A stretch of DNA of 64,000 nucleotides from Candidatus Planktophila sulfonica. GTDB lineage: Bacteria; Actinomycetota; Actinomycetes; Nanopelagicales; Nanopelagicaceae. Of the stretch, positions 1 through 11,995 are shown in pieces. Under the pieces are notes generated by a model. The model made no database searches and had not been told where the DNA came from. It was given only the letters and a program-made list of their open reading frames with translations. The position numbers and the translations under genes were made by a program. How positions within the stretch are numbered: the first letter of the stretch is position 1; every line of letters starts with the position of its first letter. The stretch covers positions 1,054,001 to 1,118,000 of the forward strand of contig NZ_CP016773.1 of NCBI RefSeq assembly GCF_002288065.1, read 5' to 3'.

Positions 1-1020
1 CTTTGGTCCAAGTAGCTCGAGGGCTTGAACGATTCCATTTGCAACAGCGTCGCATGCGGTGATTCCACCGAATACGTTTACAAATACGCTCTTTACATCA
101 GGATCGCCGAGAATAATTGAAAGCCCATCTGCCATTACCTGAGCCGATGCACCGCCTCCGATATCGAGGAAGTTAGCTGGACGCATTCCGCCGAACTTTT
201 CTCCAGCGTATGCAACAACATCGAGTGTCGACATAACAAGTCCTGCACCGTTTCCGATGATTCCGACCTGACCGTTATCGAGCTTGACGTAGTTAAGGCC
301 CTTTTCCTTTGCAGCTGCTTCGAGAGCATTTGCAGTGTCATGATCAACAAGTGCTTCGTGATCTGGCTGACGGAAATCAGCGTTCTCATCAAGGGTGACC
401 TTGCCATCGAGTGCGACGACGCGACCATCTTCTGTCTTAACGAGTGGGTTTACTTCTACGAGAGTTGCATCTTCTGATTGGAAAGTTTCCCAAAGCTTGA
501 CCAATACATCAGCAACTTGATCTGCAACATCTGCAGGGAACTGAGCTTGAGCAACAATCTCTTTCGCCTTAGCAAGTGAAATTCCATCCACAGCACTTAC
601 TGGAACCTTCGCAAGTTTTTCTGGAGCTGTATGCGCAACTTCTTCGATATCCATTCCGCCGGCAACAGATGCCATGACGAGGAATGTGCGGTTTGAACGA
701 TCAAGAAGAATTGAAACGTAATATTCATCGACGATTGGTGCTGCTTGAGCAATCATCACTTTGTGAACTGTGTGGCCCTTAATATCCATTCCGAGAATGG
801 CGCTTGCCTTTTCAAATGTATCTGCTGGATCTACTGCAAGCTTTACTCCGCCTGCTTTTCCACGTCCACCAACTTTTACCTGCGCCTTAACAACAACTTT
901 GCTACCCATCTTCGCAGCAGCATCACGTGCCTGCTCGGGTGTAGTTGCAACTGCGCCCTGAAGAACAGGGACGGCGTGCTTTTCAAAAAGATCGCGGGCT
1001 TGGTATTCGTAGAGATCCAC
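1..1020 (-). CDS. sucC: Succinate-CoA ligase (ADP/GDP-forming) beta subunit, 3' end cut off by window
   Basis: This is the beta subunit of succinyl-CoA synthetase, which makes succinate and a nucleoside triphosphate from succinyl-CoA in the TCA cycle. The 340 codons present begin with GTG at 1020 and read [20 protein letters not shown], the usual ATP-grasp N-terminus. They run to [11 protein letters not shown] near the window edge, a conserved motif of the C-terminal ligase domain. About 50 residues are missing compared with the usual length near 390, because the gene continues past base 1. An AAGGAG sits 5 bases before the GTG, and a TAGGAT -10-like hexamer lies further upstream, so the gene may have its own promoter. 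sucD would be expected just outside the window. Confidence 0.93.
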   Translation of the reverse strand, partial: MDLYEYQARDLFEKHAVPVLQGAVATTPEQARDAAAKMGSKVVVKAQVKVGGRGKAGGVKLAVDPADTFEKASAILGMDIKGHTVHKVMIAQAAPIVDEYYVSILLDRSNRTFLVMASVAGGMDIEEVAHTAPEKLAKVPVSAVDGISLAKAKEIVAQAQFPADVADQVADVLVKLWETFQSEDATLVEVNPLVKTEDGRVVALDGKVTLDENADFRQPDHEALVDHDTANALEAAAKEKGLNYVKLDNGQVGIIGNGAGLVMSTLDVVAYAGEKFGGMRPANFLDIGGGASAQVMADGLSIILGDPDVKSVFVNVFGGITACDAVANGIVQALELLGPK

Positions 1021-1070
1021 GTAGGCTCCTTAAGAGAGGGGGCGAATAGAGCCCAATCCTAAGTGTTTAT

Positions 1071-3314
1071 TTACAGGGCTGTGACAGGGGCATAGCGCAG
1101 CAAGAGGCGCTTATCGCCGTACTGGCCGAAGTTGATGGTCGCCTCAGACTTATCGCCTTCGCCACCAAGGGCTACGACGGTACCTAATCCGAATGTGTCA
1201 TGTGACACACGCTGTCCGACCTCGAGAACCATCGCAGTTGATTTCTTGCCGGTGGCGCGAGGTGGTGGACCTGATGGAAGTCGAGATTTACGAACTGCAG
1301 ATGATGTTGTGAAAGTGCTGCGTCCTTCATTCTTCCATTCGATGAGATCGGTTGGGATTTCATCGAGGAAGCGAGAACCTGGGTTGTACTTCGGTGTTCC
1401 GAAAGTTAAACGATATTCAGCGCGCGAAATGTAGAGACGCTTTTCTGCGCGAGTTAAACCGACATAAGCCAAGCGACGTTCTTCTTCGATCTCTTTTGGA
1501 TCATCAAGGGTTCGTGCATGCGGAAAGATTCCGTCTTCCATGCCGGTGAGAAATACCGTTGGAAATTCGAGTCCCTTTGCGGTGTGCAGAGTCATCAAAG
1601 TGACGACTCCCCCGTGGTCCTCGCCATCCGGGATCTCGTCGGCATCCGCAACCAATGAAACTTTCTCAAGGAAGCCAGACAGCGAAATTTCTTCATCTTC
1701 GCCGAGTTCTTCAAATGGGCGTTCTTCATATTCCATTGATGCTGAGACAAGTTCCTTGAGGTTTTCTACACGAACTTCATCTTGCGGATCTTTACTGGTT
1801 TCAAGTTCAGTGAGTAAACCTGATTGCTCGAGAACAGCTTCGATGATGACTGATGGCTTGGTCTTAGCTTCTACAAGAGTTTGAAGTGCTACCAACATGG
1901 AAGTGAAGTTCATGATGGATTGGGCGGCCTTGTTGGGTACCGACGTTGCCTCGGAAACTCGCAAGAGCGCATTCCAAAATGAGATGCCTTGGGCTTGCGC
2001 AAAGATTTCAACTTCTTCTAAGGCGCGATCGCCGATGCCGCGCTTAGGTAAATTAATAATGCGGCGAATAGAGACTTCATCATCAGGGTTTGCCAGCACG
2101 CGAAGGTAGGCAAGTAAATCCTTTACCTCTTTACGTTCGTAGAATCGAAGGCCACCAACGACTTTGTAAGGAATGGCAGCGCGCATAAAGATTTCTTCGA
2201 AGATACGAGACTGGGCGTTGGTGCGATAGAAGACCGCTGTATCGCCTGGATTGGAATGGCCCATATCTTGTAGCGAGCGGATCTCAGATTTAATGAATTC
2301 AGCTTCGTCATATTCAGATTCGGCTACATATCCAACAAGTGGCGCACCAGAACCAGCATCTGACCAGAGGTTCTTCTCTTTACGAGATTCGTTCTTAGTA
2401 ATCACTGCGTTAGCTGCGTTAAGGATGTTCTGGGTAGAGCGGTAATTTTGCTCGAGCAAGACTGTTGCAGCGTTAGGGTAATCAACCTCAAATTGCAAAA
2501 TATTTCGAATGGTTGCGCCGCGGAAACCGTAAATGGATTGATCCGCATCTCCTACAACACAGAGTTCAGCGAGCGGGAAACCGTCGCCTTCAACTCCGGT
2601 GAGCTCTTTAACTAATTGATACTGGGCATGGTTGGTGTCCTGATATTCATCGACCAAGATGTGGCGGAATCGAGAACGAAAGCGCGCCTTTGCTTCAGGA
2701 AACTTCTGCAAGACCTGAACTGTCTTCATAATCAAATCATCGAAATCCATGGCGTTGGCTTGCTGTAAACGCTTCTCGTACATGGTGTAAACATCGGCGA
2801 CAATGGTTTCAAATTGATTGGTGGCGTGGCTTAAATACTCGTACGGAGTCTGTAGTTCGTTCTTTGCATTTGAAATCAAGTTTTGAAATTGGCGAGCTGG
2901 GTAACGCTTTGGATCGATATTGAGGGTTTCCATTACGCGTGAAATGAGCTTCTGCGAATCAGCTGAATCGTAAATACTAAATGTGCTGCTGTAACCCAAG
3001 CGTTCAACTTCTTGGCGAAGCATGCGCACACATGATGAGTGAAATGTTGAGACCCACATCGATTTAGCGATTGGCCCGACTAATTCCGTCACGCGCTCCT
3101 TCATCTCGCCAGCAGCCTTATTGGTAAAAGTAATTGCCAAGATTTCGTAGGGGCGGACTTCGCGACGAGCCATGATGTAGGCGATGCGACGCGTGAGAAC
3201 TCGAGTCTTTCCAGAACCAGCGCCAGCTACGACGAGAAGCGGAGAACCAGCATGAGAAACCGCCTTCTGTTGCTGCGGATTGAGTCCGTCGAGCAATGGG
3301 TCGGTCGTGGTCAT
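1071..3314 (-). CDS. pcrA: ATP-dependent DNA helicase PcrA/UvrD
   Basis: Superfamily 1A 3'-5' helicase that unwinds DNA during repair and dislodges stalled proteins. The Walker A motif GAGSGKTRVLTRRIAY is near the N-terminus, followed by the Q-motif context LNPQQQKAV, Walker B-type DEYQDTN, GDADQSIYGFRGA, QNYRS and TLHTAKGLEF (motif V region). The C-terminal tail ends in a Tudor-like stretch (VGQRVSHDTFGLGTVVAL), as in Gram-positive PcrA. The start is taken at the ATG at 3314, giving 747 residues (MTTTDPLLDGLNPQQQ). A longer frame to 3371 would run into the divergent gene. No Shine-Dalgarno sequence is visible, but a TAGACT box 7 bases upstream fits a leaderless mRNA. Confidence 0.95.
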   Translation of the reverse strand: MTTTDPLLDGLNPQQQKAVSHAGSPLLVVAGAGSGKTRVLTRRIAYIMARREVRPYEILAITFTNKAAGEMKERVTELVGPIAKSMWVSTFHSSCVRMLRQEVERLGYSSTFSIYDSADSQKLISRVMETLNIDPKRYPARQFQNLISNAKNELQTPYEYLSHATNQFETIVADVYTMYEKRLQQANAMDFDDLIMKTVQVLQKFPEAKARFRSRFRHILVDEYQDTNHAQYQLVKELTGVEGDGFPLAELCVVGDADQSIYGFRGATIRNILQFEVDYPNAATVLLEQNYRSTQNILNAANAVITKNESRKEKNLWSDAGSGAPLVGYVAESEYDEAEFIKSEIRSLQDMGHSNPGDTAVFYRTNAQSRIFEEIFMRAAIPYKVVGGLRFYERKEVKDLLAYLRVLANPDDEVSIRRIINLPKRGIGDRALEEVEIFAQAQGISFWNALLRVSEATSVPNKAAQSIMNFTSMLVALQTLVEAKTKPSVIIEAVLEQSGLLTELETSKDPQDEVRVENLKELVSASMEYEERPFEELGEDEEISLSGFLEKVSLVADADEIPDGEDHGGVVTLMTLHTAKGLEFPTVFLTGMEDGIFPHARTLDDPKEIEEERRLAYVGLTRAEKRLYISRAEYRLTFGTPKYNPGSRFLDEIPTDLIEWKNEGRSTFTTSSAVRKSRLPSGPPPRATGKKSTAMVLEVGQRVSHDTFGLGTVVALGGEGDKSEATINFGQYGDKRLLLRYAPVTAL

Positions 3315-3321
3315 GGCGGGG

Positions 3322-3327
3322 AGTCTA
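3322..3327 (-). promoter_or_regulatory. -10 box for leaderless pcrA transcript
   Basis: TAGACT on the minus strand matches the actinobacterial TAnnnT -10 pattern. It lies 7 bases before the ATG at 3314, so transcription would begin at or next to the start codon. No ribosome binding site is present, which agrees with a leaderless transcript. Confidence 0.6.
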
Positions 3328-3328
3328 T

Positions 3329-3334
3329 TAGGCT
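3329..3334 (+). promoter_or_regulatory. -10 box for leaderless PIG-L gene transcript
   Basis: TAGGCT on the plus strand fits TAnnnT and ends 8 bases before the ATG at 3343. It is back to back with the pcrA -10 box, with one base between them, inside a 28-base divergent gap. Confidence 0.5.
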
Positions 3335-3342
3335 TGTACGTC

Positions 3343-4068
3343 ATGGAGCCTTTAGCAGATTCAGAGATCAAGCGCGTTTTAGTTGTGAATGCACATCCCG
3401 ATGATTCGGATTTTGGCGCTTCAGGAACTATCGCCCAGTGGGTTCAACAAGGTATCCAAGTCTCATATGTGCTCTGCACCAATGGAGACCAAGGCGGCGA
3501 AGAATCTGGATTTACCAAGGAAGAGATGCCGGCAGTTCGCCAGCGCGAACAACGCGCAGCATGCGCAGCCCTTGGAATTAGCGATGTCACATTCCTAAAT
3601 TACGTCGATGGGCATCTCGAGCCAACTATCGCTCTTCGTAAAGATATTGTCAGGCAGATTCGTCGAGTTCAACCAGATCGCATCATCTGCCAATCACCAG
3701 AACGCAACTGGGAACGAATTGGTGCAAGCCACCCGGATCACTTAGCTGCCGGTGAAGCGACAATTCAAGCGGTCTACCCTGATGCGCGAAATCCATTTGC
3801 ATTTACAGATTTGCTCGAACAGGAAAACCTTCAGCCTTGGAAGGTGAAGGAAGTGTGGATGCAGGGCCATGCACATCCTGATCACTTCGTTGATATCACT
3901 GACACTTTCCACTTCAAGATTGCAGCGCTAAAAGAACATGCATCACAGACTGGCCATATGGAAAATCTCGAAGAGATGCTCCGCGAATGGGGCCAGCGCA
4001 ATGCCGGGGTTGGACAGCTACCTGAAGGTCGTATCGCTGAAGCTTTTAAGATCGTAAATACAAACTAA
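3343..4068 (+). CDS. PIG-L/LmbE family zinc-dependent N-deacetylase
   Basis: A 241-residue member of the family that removes N-acetyl groups from GlcNAc-containing substrates (MshB, Mca, BshB, PIG-L). The zinc site is visible as AHPDD (H18, D20, D21) and a second SHPDH motif (H130-H133). The length fits the short PIG-L type rather than MshB (about 290-300), so a mycothiol role cannot be assumed; the substrate is unknown. The start at 3343 is chosen because a TAGGCT box lies just upstream and a longer frame would overlap divergent pcrA. The gene converges on the cyclophilin gene with only 5 bases between the stops and no clear terminator. Confidence 0.85.
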   Translation: MEPLADSEIKRVLVVNAHPDDSDFGASGTIAQWVQQGIQVSYVLCTNGDQGGEESGFTKEEMPAVRQREQRAACAALGISDVTFLNYVDGHLEPTIALRKDIVRQIRRVQPDRIICQSPERNWERIGASHPDHLAAGEATIQAVYPDARNPFAFTDLLEQENLQPWKVKEVWMQGHAHPDHFVDITDTFHFKIAALKEHASQTGHMENLEEMLREWGQRNAGVGQLPEGRIAEAFKIVNTN

Positions 4069-4073
4069 TAATT

Positions 4074-4757
4074 TTATTTTGCTGTTGCTTTTACAATCTC
4101 AACCATCTGAATTGGGAAACCATCTGGGGCGTACATCGCTTGTTCTCCACTCATTTGATAAGCACCTACGGCGCCAATTTTCTGAACGAGATCTAAGCCT
4201 TTGGTGATCTTTCCCCAGATTGTGTAATTCGGCCCAAGCTGAGTGTCTTGGTAGACCAAGAAGAACTGTGAACCATTTGTCTTTGGCCCTGAATTCGCCA
4301 TTGCCACTGTGCCTGCTGGGTAATTCTTTGCGCCAACTTTTGGAAGGTTCTCATCGATATAACCCTTCCATCCTGTTGGTGAACCACTTCCGCTTGCAGT
4401 TGGGTCGCCACATTGCAGGACGAAAATTCCTTCTGTTGTAAGGCGATGGCAGAGTGACTTGTTGTAGTAACCAGCATTGGCAAGAGCGGCAATTGATGTC
4501 ACTGTAATTGGTGCTTTGGAACCCAAGAGCGAGATCACAATCGGTCCGCAATTAGTTGTTAAGGTCAAAGTCTTTGCAGGGCTCTTTGCAGCAACAGTTG
4601 GTTGCTTCACCTTTGCAGGTGCATGGCCCTTCGCGGTGCTCTTTGCGCATCCTGGAACAGAGACAGGGCGCTCTGCAGATTGTGCAGGTGCAGAAATAAT
4701 TGATGTCGATACCACTAGCGCAAATGCAAGTGTTACTACCTTCGCGTTTTTAAACAT
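4074..4757 (-). CDS. Secreted cyclophilin-type peptidyl-prolyl isomerase
   Basis: Cyclophilins speed cis-trans isomerisation of X-Pro bonds. The 227-residue protein has a signal peptide (basic FKNAK, a hydrophobic stretch, then SAPAQSAE) with no lipobox cysteine, so it is probably exported and released. The cyclophilin core shows CHRLTTEGIFVLQCGDPT, a variant of the FHR..GFMIQGGDPT motif, and NGSQFFLVY. The start at 4757 is preferred because AGGA lies 8 bases upstream. A start at 4781 would overlap guaA by 14 bases. It follows guaA closely and is probably cotranscribed with the guanylate operon, with no evident functional link. Confidence 0.88.
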   Translation of the reverse strand: MFKNAKVVTLAFALVVSTSIISAPAQSAERPVSVPGCAKSTAKGHAPAKVKQPTVAAKSPAKTLTLTTNCGPIVISLLGSKAPITVTSIAALANAGYYNKSLCHRLTTEGIFVLQCGDPTASGSGSPTGWKGYIDENLPKVGAKNYPAGTVAMANSGPKTNGSQFFLVYQDTQLGPNYTIWGKITKGLDLVQKIGAVGAYQMSGEQAMYAPDGFPIQMVEIVKATAK

Positions 4758-4767
4758 TATCGAGTTC

Positions 4768-6318
4768 CTATTCCCATTCAATTGTGCCAGGTGGCTTGCT
4801 TGTAACGTCGAGGACCACGCGATTAACTTCGCGGACCTCGTTGGTAATACGTGTTGAAATCTTTTCTAGTACTTCATATGGAACGCGCGACCAATCTGCA
4901 GTCATTGCATCTTCACTCGATACTGGGCGCAAAACTATGGGGTGCCCATAGGTACGACCATCGCCTTGCACGCCAACGCTACGAACATCGGCGAGCAATA
5001 CAACTGGGCATTGCCAGATATCGCGATCAAGGCCGGCAGCCTTGAGCTCGTTACGTGCAATCAAATCTGCTTCGCGCAAGATATCGAGGCGTTCGGCTGT
5101 TACTTCACCGATGATACGAATGCCAAGACCGGGACCAGGAAATGGTTGGCGCCAGACTATTTCTTCAGGAAGCCCGAGTTCGATGCCGACTTGGCGAACT
5201 TCATCTTTAAAGAGAGTGCGCAGTGGTTCGACCAATTTAAATTTCAGATCATCAGGCAAGCCACCCACATTGTGGTGAGACTTGATATTGGCAGTACCTG
5301 TTCCGCCGCCAGATTCAACAACATCTGGATACAAGGTGCCCTGAACTAAGAATTCAACATCTCCCCCAGCTGCAATATCGCGAGCTGCCTTTTCGAAGGA
5401 ACGAATAAATTCGCGACCAATAATCTTGCGCTTTTCTTCAGGGTCTGTGACTCCAGCGAGTGCGTTAAGGAATTGATCAACAGCATCAACGACAACGAGT
5501 TCGACGCCAGTGGAAGCCACGAAGTCACGTTGTACTTGTTCTGATTCACCGCTGCGAAGCAGACCGTGGTCTACAAATACACATGTCAGCTGCTTACCAA
5601 CTGCGCGCTGCACGATTGCTGCAGCTACTGCAGAATCAACGCCGCCCGAAAGACCGCAGATAACGCGCTTATCGCCAATGACAGCCTTCGCCTTTGCGAC
5701 TTCATCTTCAGCAATGTTCTGGGTTGTCCATGATGGCTTACATCCTGCAATATTAAGAAGCCAATTCTTGAGGATTGCTTGGCCATGTTCTGAGTGAAGA
5801 ACTTCTGGGTGGAATTGAACTCCGGCTAATTTTCCTGAAGCATCTTCAAAGGCCGCAATCGGTGTATCTGAAGTAGACGCTGTGATACTAAAGCCACAAG
5901 GAACTTCGGAGACTGCGTCGCCATGCGACATCCAGACAGACTGCGATGCAGGAAGGCCTGCAAACATCTTTGATCCTGCTTTTACTTCTAACGGCGTGCG
6001 ACCGAATTCTGATTTACCAGTCTGTGCTACAACGCCGGCAAGTGCTGCAGCCATAGTCTGGAATCCGTAACAGATACCGAAGACAGGAATACCGAGAGCA
6101 AAGATTGCAGGATCTACTTTTGGTGCATGGTCTGCATAAACTGATGAAGGTCCACCAGACAAGATAATTGCTTCAGGGTTCTTTGCACTTACTTCTGAAG
6201 CAGTAATTGAAGATGGAACAATTTCAGAGAAGACGTTGGCTTCGCGAACGCGACGAGCAATGAGCTGTGCATACTGTGCGCCGAAATCGACGACGAGAAC
6301 GCCGTGCTTATCGGCCAT
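4768..6318 (-). CDS. guaA: GMP synthase (glutamine-hydrolysing)
   Basis: Converts XMP to GMP using glutamine and ATP, the last step of GMP synthesis. The 516 residues show a class I amidotransferase domain with nucleophile C83 (GICYGFQ) and the HPE triad residues near 170-172. An ATP pyrophosphatase loop SGGVDS follows at 224-229, then the C-terminal dimerisation domain ending KPPGTIEWE. Length and order match full-length bacterial GuaA. The ATG overlaps the end of guaB3 by 11 bases, so the two are translationally coupled in guaB-guaB3-guaA. Confidence 0.97.
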   Translation of the reverse strand: MADKHGVLVVDFGAQYAQLIARRVREANVFSEIVPSSITASEVSAKNPEAIILSGGPSSVYADHAPKVDPAIFALGIPVFGICYGFQTMAAALAGVVAQTGKSEFGRTPLEVKAGSKMFAGLPASQSVWMSHGDAVSEVPCGFSITASTSDTPIAAFEDASGKLAGVQFHPEVLHSEHGQAILKNWLLNIAGCKPSWTTQNIAEDEVAKAKAVIGDKRVICGLSGGVDSAVAAAIVQRAVGKQLTCVFVDHGLLRSGESEQVQRDFVASTGVELVVVDAVDQFLNALAGVTDPEEKRKIIGREFIRSFEKAARDIAAGGDVEFLVQGTLYPDVVESGGGTGTANIKSHHNVGGLPDDLKFKLVEPLRTLFKDEVRQVGIELGLPEEIVWRQPFPGPGLGIRIIGEVTAERLDILREADLIARNELKAAGLDRDIWQCPVVLLADVRSVGVQGDGRTYGHPIVLRPVSSEDAMTADWSRVPYEVLEKISTRITNEVREVNRVVLDVTSKPPGTIEWE

Positions 6319-7420
6319 GCTGCATAATGATTTCTACGCGCTGGAATGACTTCACATCTGAGTATCCGCAGGTAGCCATTGCACGACGTAGTGCGCCAAA
6401 TAAGTTCATTGAGCCATCAGATGTATGTGATGGGCCGTTGAGTACTTCTTCAAGAGTGCCCACAGTTCCCACATTCACGCGCTGACCACGTGGAACATCT
6501 TGGTGATAGGCCTCTGAACCCCAGTGCCATCCGAGTCCTGGGGATTCAACTGCCTTTGCAAGAGCTGATCCCATCATGACAGCGTCGGCGCCACATGCAA
6601 TTGCCTTTGCAATATCGCCAGACTTTCCGATGGATCCATCTGCAATCACGTGAACATAACGTCCACCTGATTCATCGAGGTATTCACGGCGAGCTGCTGC
6701 AACATCTGCAACAGCTGTTGCCATTGGTACCTGAATTCCAAGAACTGTCTGTGTGGTGTGCGCTGCTCCGCCACCGAATCCGACGAGAACACCGGCAGCA
6801 CCTGCGCGCATCAAGTGAAGTGCACCAGTTGTTGTGGCTACTCCACCAACGATTACAGGGACATCGAGTTCGTAGATAAATTTCTTCAAGTTGAGTGCTT
6901 CGTTTTCCGCAGCAACGTGTTCGGCAGAAACTGTTGTTCCGCGAATAACGAAGATATCTACACCTGCATCAATAACTGCCTTGTGAAGCTGAGCAGTGCG
7001 CTGTGGTGACAGTGATGCTGCAACTGTGACGCCAGAATCGCGAATCTGCTTGATGCGCTCTTTGATGAGTTCTGGGCGAATTGGCGCTGCATAAATTTCT
7101 TGCATACGACGAGTTGCATGCTTATCTGGCATCGATGCGATTTCACCCAGCGGAATACGAGGATCGTCATAGCGAGTCCATAGGCCCTCGAGGTTTAGAA
7201 CGCCGAGTCCGCCGAGCTTTCCGATTGCGATTGCCGTCTCAGGAGAAACGACTGAGTCCATAGGAGCTGCTAGAAGCGGTAAATCAAACTTGTATGCATC
7301 GATCTGCCATGCGGTGCTTACATCTTCAGGTGTGCGAGTACGGCGGCTTGGGACGATAGCGATATCGTCGAATGAGTAAGCCTGGCGGGCGCGTTTTCCG
7401 GGAGCGATTTCGTAATCCAT
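6308..7420 (-). CDS. guaB3: GuaB3 family IMP dehydrogenase-like protein
   Basis: A TIM-barrel paralogue of IMP dehydrogenase found in Actinobacteria and Cyanobacteria, 370 residues, without CBS domains. Where IMP dehydrogenase has its catalytic loop GPGSICTTR, this protein reads [12 protein letters not shown], so the nucleophilic cysteine is replaced by histidine. From memory, actinobacterial GuaB3 proteins share this change; cyanobacterial GuaB3 has been reported active. The barrel is intact ([20 protein letters not shown], phosphate-binding MMGSALAKA). It sits 2 bases after guaB and overlaps guaA, which implies a role in guanine nucleotide balance. The exact reaction cannot be read from the sequence. 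Confidence 0.9.
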   Translation of the reverse strand: MDYEIAPGKRARQAYSFDDIAIVPSRRTRTPEDVSTAWQIDAYKFDLPLLAAPMDSVVSPETAIAIGKLGGLGVLNLEGLWTRYDDPRIPLGEIASMPDKHATRRMQEIYAAPIRPELIKERIKQIRDSGVTVAASLSPQRTAQLHKAVIDAGVDIFVIRGTTVSAEHVAAENEALNLKKFIYELDVPVIVGGVATTTGALHLMRAGAAGVLVGFGGGAAHTTQTVLGIQVPMATAVADVAAARREYLDESGGRYVHVIADGSIGKSGDIAKAIACGADAVMMGSALAKAVESPGLGWHWGSEAYHQDVPRGQRVNVGTVGTLEEVLNGPSHTSDGSMNLFGALRRAMATCGYSDVKSFQRVEIIMQHGR

Positions 7421-7422
7421 AG

Positions 7423-8553
<1,131 letters not shown>

Positions 8554-8565
8554 CTACGAGAGCGC

Positions 8566-8571
8566 AGTCTA
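8566..8571 (-). promoter_or_regulatory. Candidate -10 box for the gua operon
   Basis: TAGACT fits TAnnnT in the 45-base gap between the MerR gene and guaB. It would give a leader of about 25 bases carrying the AGGGGG ribosome site. No convincing -35 is visible, so readthrough from the MerR gene is also possible. Confidence 0.4.
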
Positions 8572-8580
8572 CCTGCTCAA

Positions 8581-9540
8581 TTAAGCGCCTAAAGCCTGCG
8601 TAATTTCCTCACATGCATGCTCAAGGCCCTCGGCCTTGGTGACATCGTCACAGTTAATGGAGTCCCAACCGGGTCCCCCAATGACAACTCGTGGGGCAGG
8701 GCGGATTGCAGGTAACTCGTTCCAATATTTCTGTTCGGCATTCTTTGGCAATTGCGCCCAGAGGAAGATTGCAGGTGGCGCGCTTCGAGTGACCATCGCA
8801 GATAAAGCTTCAAGTGGTGTGCGAGCGCCAAGGACAGTGGCCTGAATATTACGTTCGCAGAGAGCTGCCGCAAGGGCATATAAAGGGATTGAGTGAAGTT
8901 CTTCACCGACTGCTGCGATTAAAACAGGGCGCGGATTAATTGGCTTCTTTAATTCAACAACTCGGTTATGCATTGTGCGTGTAAGAATTTCAGAGAAGAG
9001 ATGTTCAACCTCGATGCCCTTCTGATTGTTCTCCCATTCTTCACCAATTAAAAAGAGGGTTGGAACAATGACATCAGACCATGCACCTTCAACGCCATAC
9101 GTTTCAATCTCATGGGCCAAAGTGGTTTCAACAAAGGCGCGATCAAAACCTTGTAGGGCTTTATAGAGTGCATCGACAACTTCTTCACGGACTTCAAATT
9201 CTTTAACGATCTTCTTTAGCGGGACGGCTGTCTTACAAGCCTTGGCTTGTTCAGCAGCGTCGGCAGGAGTAACGCCGGCAACGATAAGTCGGCGCATCAT
9301 GGTGAGCTTGGCTAAATCATTTGGGCAGTAACGGCGGTGTTCGCCTTCTTCATGCTCTGATGGTCCGAGGCCATAGCGGCGATCCCATGTGCGCAAAGTG
9401 GCAGGAGCTACGCCAATGCGGCGGGCAACTGCTGCCACCGTCAGTTTCTCTTCAGTGTCTCCTGAAGCGCTCTTCGCCATGACGATATCGTGGCGTGAAG
9501 TGGGGTAACTCACCACTTGAAAATCGGACATTTCGACCAC
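8581..9540 (-). CDS. MerR-family regulator with C-terminal cobalamin-binding-like domain (CarH/LitR type)
   Basis: Predicted DNA-binding regulator of 319 residues. A MerR winged helix occupies about 33-80 (VAAVARRIGVAPATLRTWDRRYG). A helical bundle carries the W-x9-EH signature (W169, E179, H180) known from AdoCbl photoreceptors. A Rossmann-like B12 domain has E214-x-H216-x-x-P219 and the loop GGPGW at 288-292. The usual motif is E/D-x-H-x-x-G, so glycine is replaced by proline, and the residue after W169 is E rather than the histidine of T. thermophilus CarH. B12 binding is likely but photochemistry is uncertain. The start is GTG 9540 (ATG 9531 is an alternative), 5 bases after a TATCTT box. 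It is divergent from whiB. Confidence 0.82.
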   Translation of the reverse strand: MVEMSDFQVVSYPTSRHDIVMAKSASGDTEEKLTVAAVARRIGVAPATLRTWDRRYGLGPSEHEEGEHRRYCPNDLAKLTMMRRLIVAGVTPADAAEQAKACKTAVPLKKIVKEFEVREEVVDALYKALQGFDRAFVETTLAHEIETYGVEGAWSDVIVPTLFLIGEEWENNQKGIEVEHLFSEILTRTMHNRVVELKKPINPRPVLIAAVGEELHSIPLYALAAALCERNIQATVLGARTPLEALSAMVTRSAPPAIFLWAQLPKNAEQKYWNELPAIRPAPRVVIGGPGWDSINCDDVTKAEGLEHACEEITQALGA

Positions 9541-9545
9541 TGAAC

Positions 9546-9551
9546 AAGATA
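9546..9551 (-). promoter_or_regulatory. Candidate -10 box for the MerR regulator gene
   Basis: TATCTT on the minus strand ends 5 bases before the GTG at 9540, which would make the transcript leaderless or nearly so. It lies 15 bases from the whiB -35 element, so a factor bound here could control both directions. Confidence 0.4.
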
Positions 9552-9566
9552 TGGCGCGTTAGGTAC

Positions 9567-9595
9567 TTGAACAACCTATGAAACGATTGTATTGT
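9567..9595 (+). promoter_or_regulatory. whiB promoter, TTGAAC-17-TATTGT
   Basis: The -35 TTGAAC (9567-9572) and -10 TATTGT (9590-9595) have a 17-base spacer. The start would fall near 9602, leaving a leader of about 20 bases with AAAGGAG. A TGAACAA heptamer overlapping the -35 (9568-9574) recurs at 9541-9547. Confidence 0.7.
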
Positions 9596-9623
9596 GCACT
9601 TATCAACGACAAAGGAGAACCAC

Positions 9624-9926
9624 ATGGCTGAACTATCACGTCTACCGCAACCTATTGCTGAGCAATGGGAATGGCAGTACGAAGGATCATGCCGATCAAT
9701 GGATTCAGAGATGTTCTTCCATCCAGATGGAGAACGTGGTCCCCGTCGTCGCAATCGCGAGAACGCTGCGAAGGCTGTCTGTGCTTCATGCCCAGTCATT
9801 CAAGCCTGCCGCACACATGCACTTGCAGTTCAGGAGCCATACGGCATCTGGGGAGGTCTCTCAGAAGATGACCGCGCAGTGATCTTAGAACGCCGCGGCA
9901 TTCCTCTTATTTCGCACGCATCTTAA
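9624..9926 (+). CDS. WhiB-family iron-sulfur transcription factor
   Basis: Small actinobacterial regulator of 100 residues that holds a [4Fe-4S] cluster and usually acts with the sigma factor at promoters. The four ligands are C23, C53, C56 and C62 (C-x29-C-x2-C-x5-C), followed by the GIWGG turn at 74-78 and a basic C-terminal segment LERRG. The start at 9624 is chosen because AAAGGAG lies 7 bases upstream. Its location near guaB and divergent from a MerR gene resembles the whiD/whiB3 neighbourhood of Streptomyces, from memory. Which WhiB subclass it is cannot be settled here. Confidence 0.93.
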   Translation: MAELSRLPQPIAEQWEWQYEGSCRSMDSEMFFHPDGERGPRRRNRENAAKAVCASCPVIQACRTHALAVQEPYGIWGGLSEDDRAVILERRGIPLISHAS

Positions 9927-9948
9927 TTTTTCCTCCTAAGGGAAATAG

Positions 9949-9986
9949 AAAATCCCCCGCACTCAAAAGAGTGACGGGGGATTTTT
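9949..9986. terminator. Bidirectional terminator between whiB and groEL
   Basis: A hairpin with arms ATCCCCCG/CGGGGGAT and CACTC/GAGTG around an AAAA loop, with one bulged A. It is flanked by A-rich sequence on the left and TTTTT on the right, so it can stop the convergent whiB and groEL transcripts. Confidence 0.9.
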
Positions 9987-9999
9987 CTTTACTAATTAC

Positions 10000-11637
<1,638 letters not shown>

Positions 11638-11931
11638 TTACTTCTCGATTACTGCGAGGATGTCGCGAGCAGAAAGTACGAGGTACTCCTCGTTGTTGTA
11701 GCGAACTTCAGTTCCGCCGTACTTGCTGTAGAGAACGACATCGCCGACCTTTACATCCATCGGTACGCGAACGCCATCATCGAAGCGGCCTGGGCCGACT
11801 GCAACAACTGTGCCTTCCTGTGGCTTCTCTTTCGCTGTATCTGGGATAACGAGACCTGATGCAGTTGTTGTTTCAGCTTCAGTTGCCTTAACAACGATGC
11901 GATCTTCGAGCGGCTTAATGGCTACTGCCAT
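11638..11931 (-). CDS. groES: Co-chaperonin GroES
   Basis: The 97-residue heptameric lid of GroEL. It starts [20 protein letters not shown] and contains the mobile-loop region [19 protein letters not shown] and the C-terminal [17 protein letters not shown] strong AAGGAG lies 7 bases before the ATG. It is the first gene of a two-gene heat-shock operon with groEL, transcribed through a leader of about 65 bases below the CIRCE. Confidence 0.97.
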   Translation of the reverse strand: MAVAIKPLEDRIVVKATEAETTTASGLVIPDTAKEKPQEGTVVAVGPGRFDDGVRVPMDVKVGDVVLYSKYGGTEVRYNNEEYLVLSARDILAVIEK

Positions 11932-11995
11932 GGTTGTACTCCTTTTTATCGAGGTTTAACTTCGAGATATTCACTATCTTCGGGGCTCACCTGCT

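Noticed and set aside
1026-1036. GCTCCTTAAG near sucC as a further copy of the 42-base repeat
   Set aside because: Only about ten bases match, and they are the complement of the ribosome site; similar matches occur at other starts such as rpoC.
4069-4073. Overlap or terminator between the PIG-L and cyclophilin genes
   Set aside because: The stops are 5 bases apart and the sequence is AT-rich without an inverted repeat, so no terminator can be called.
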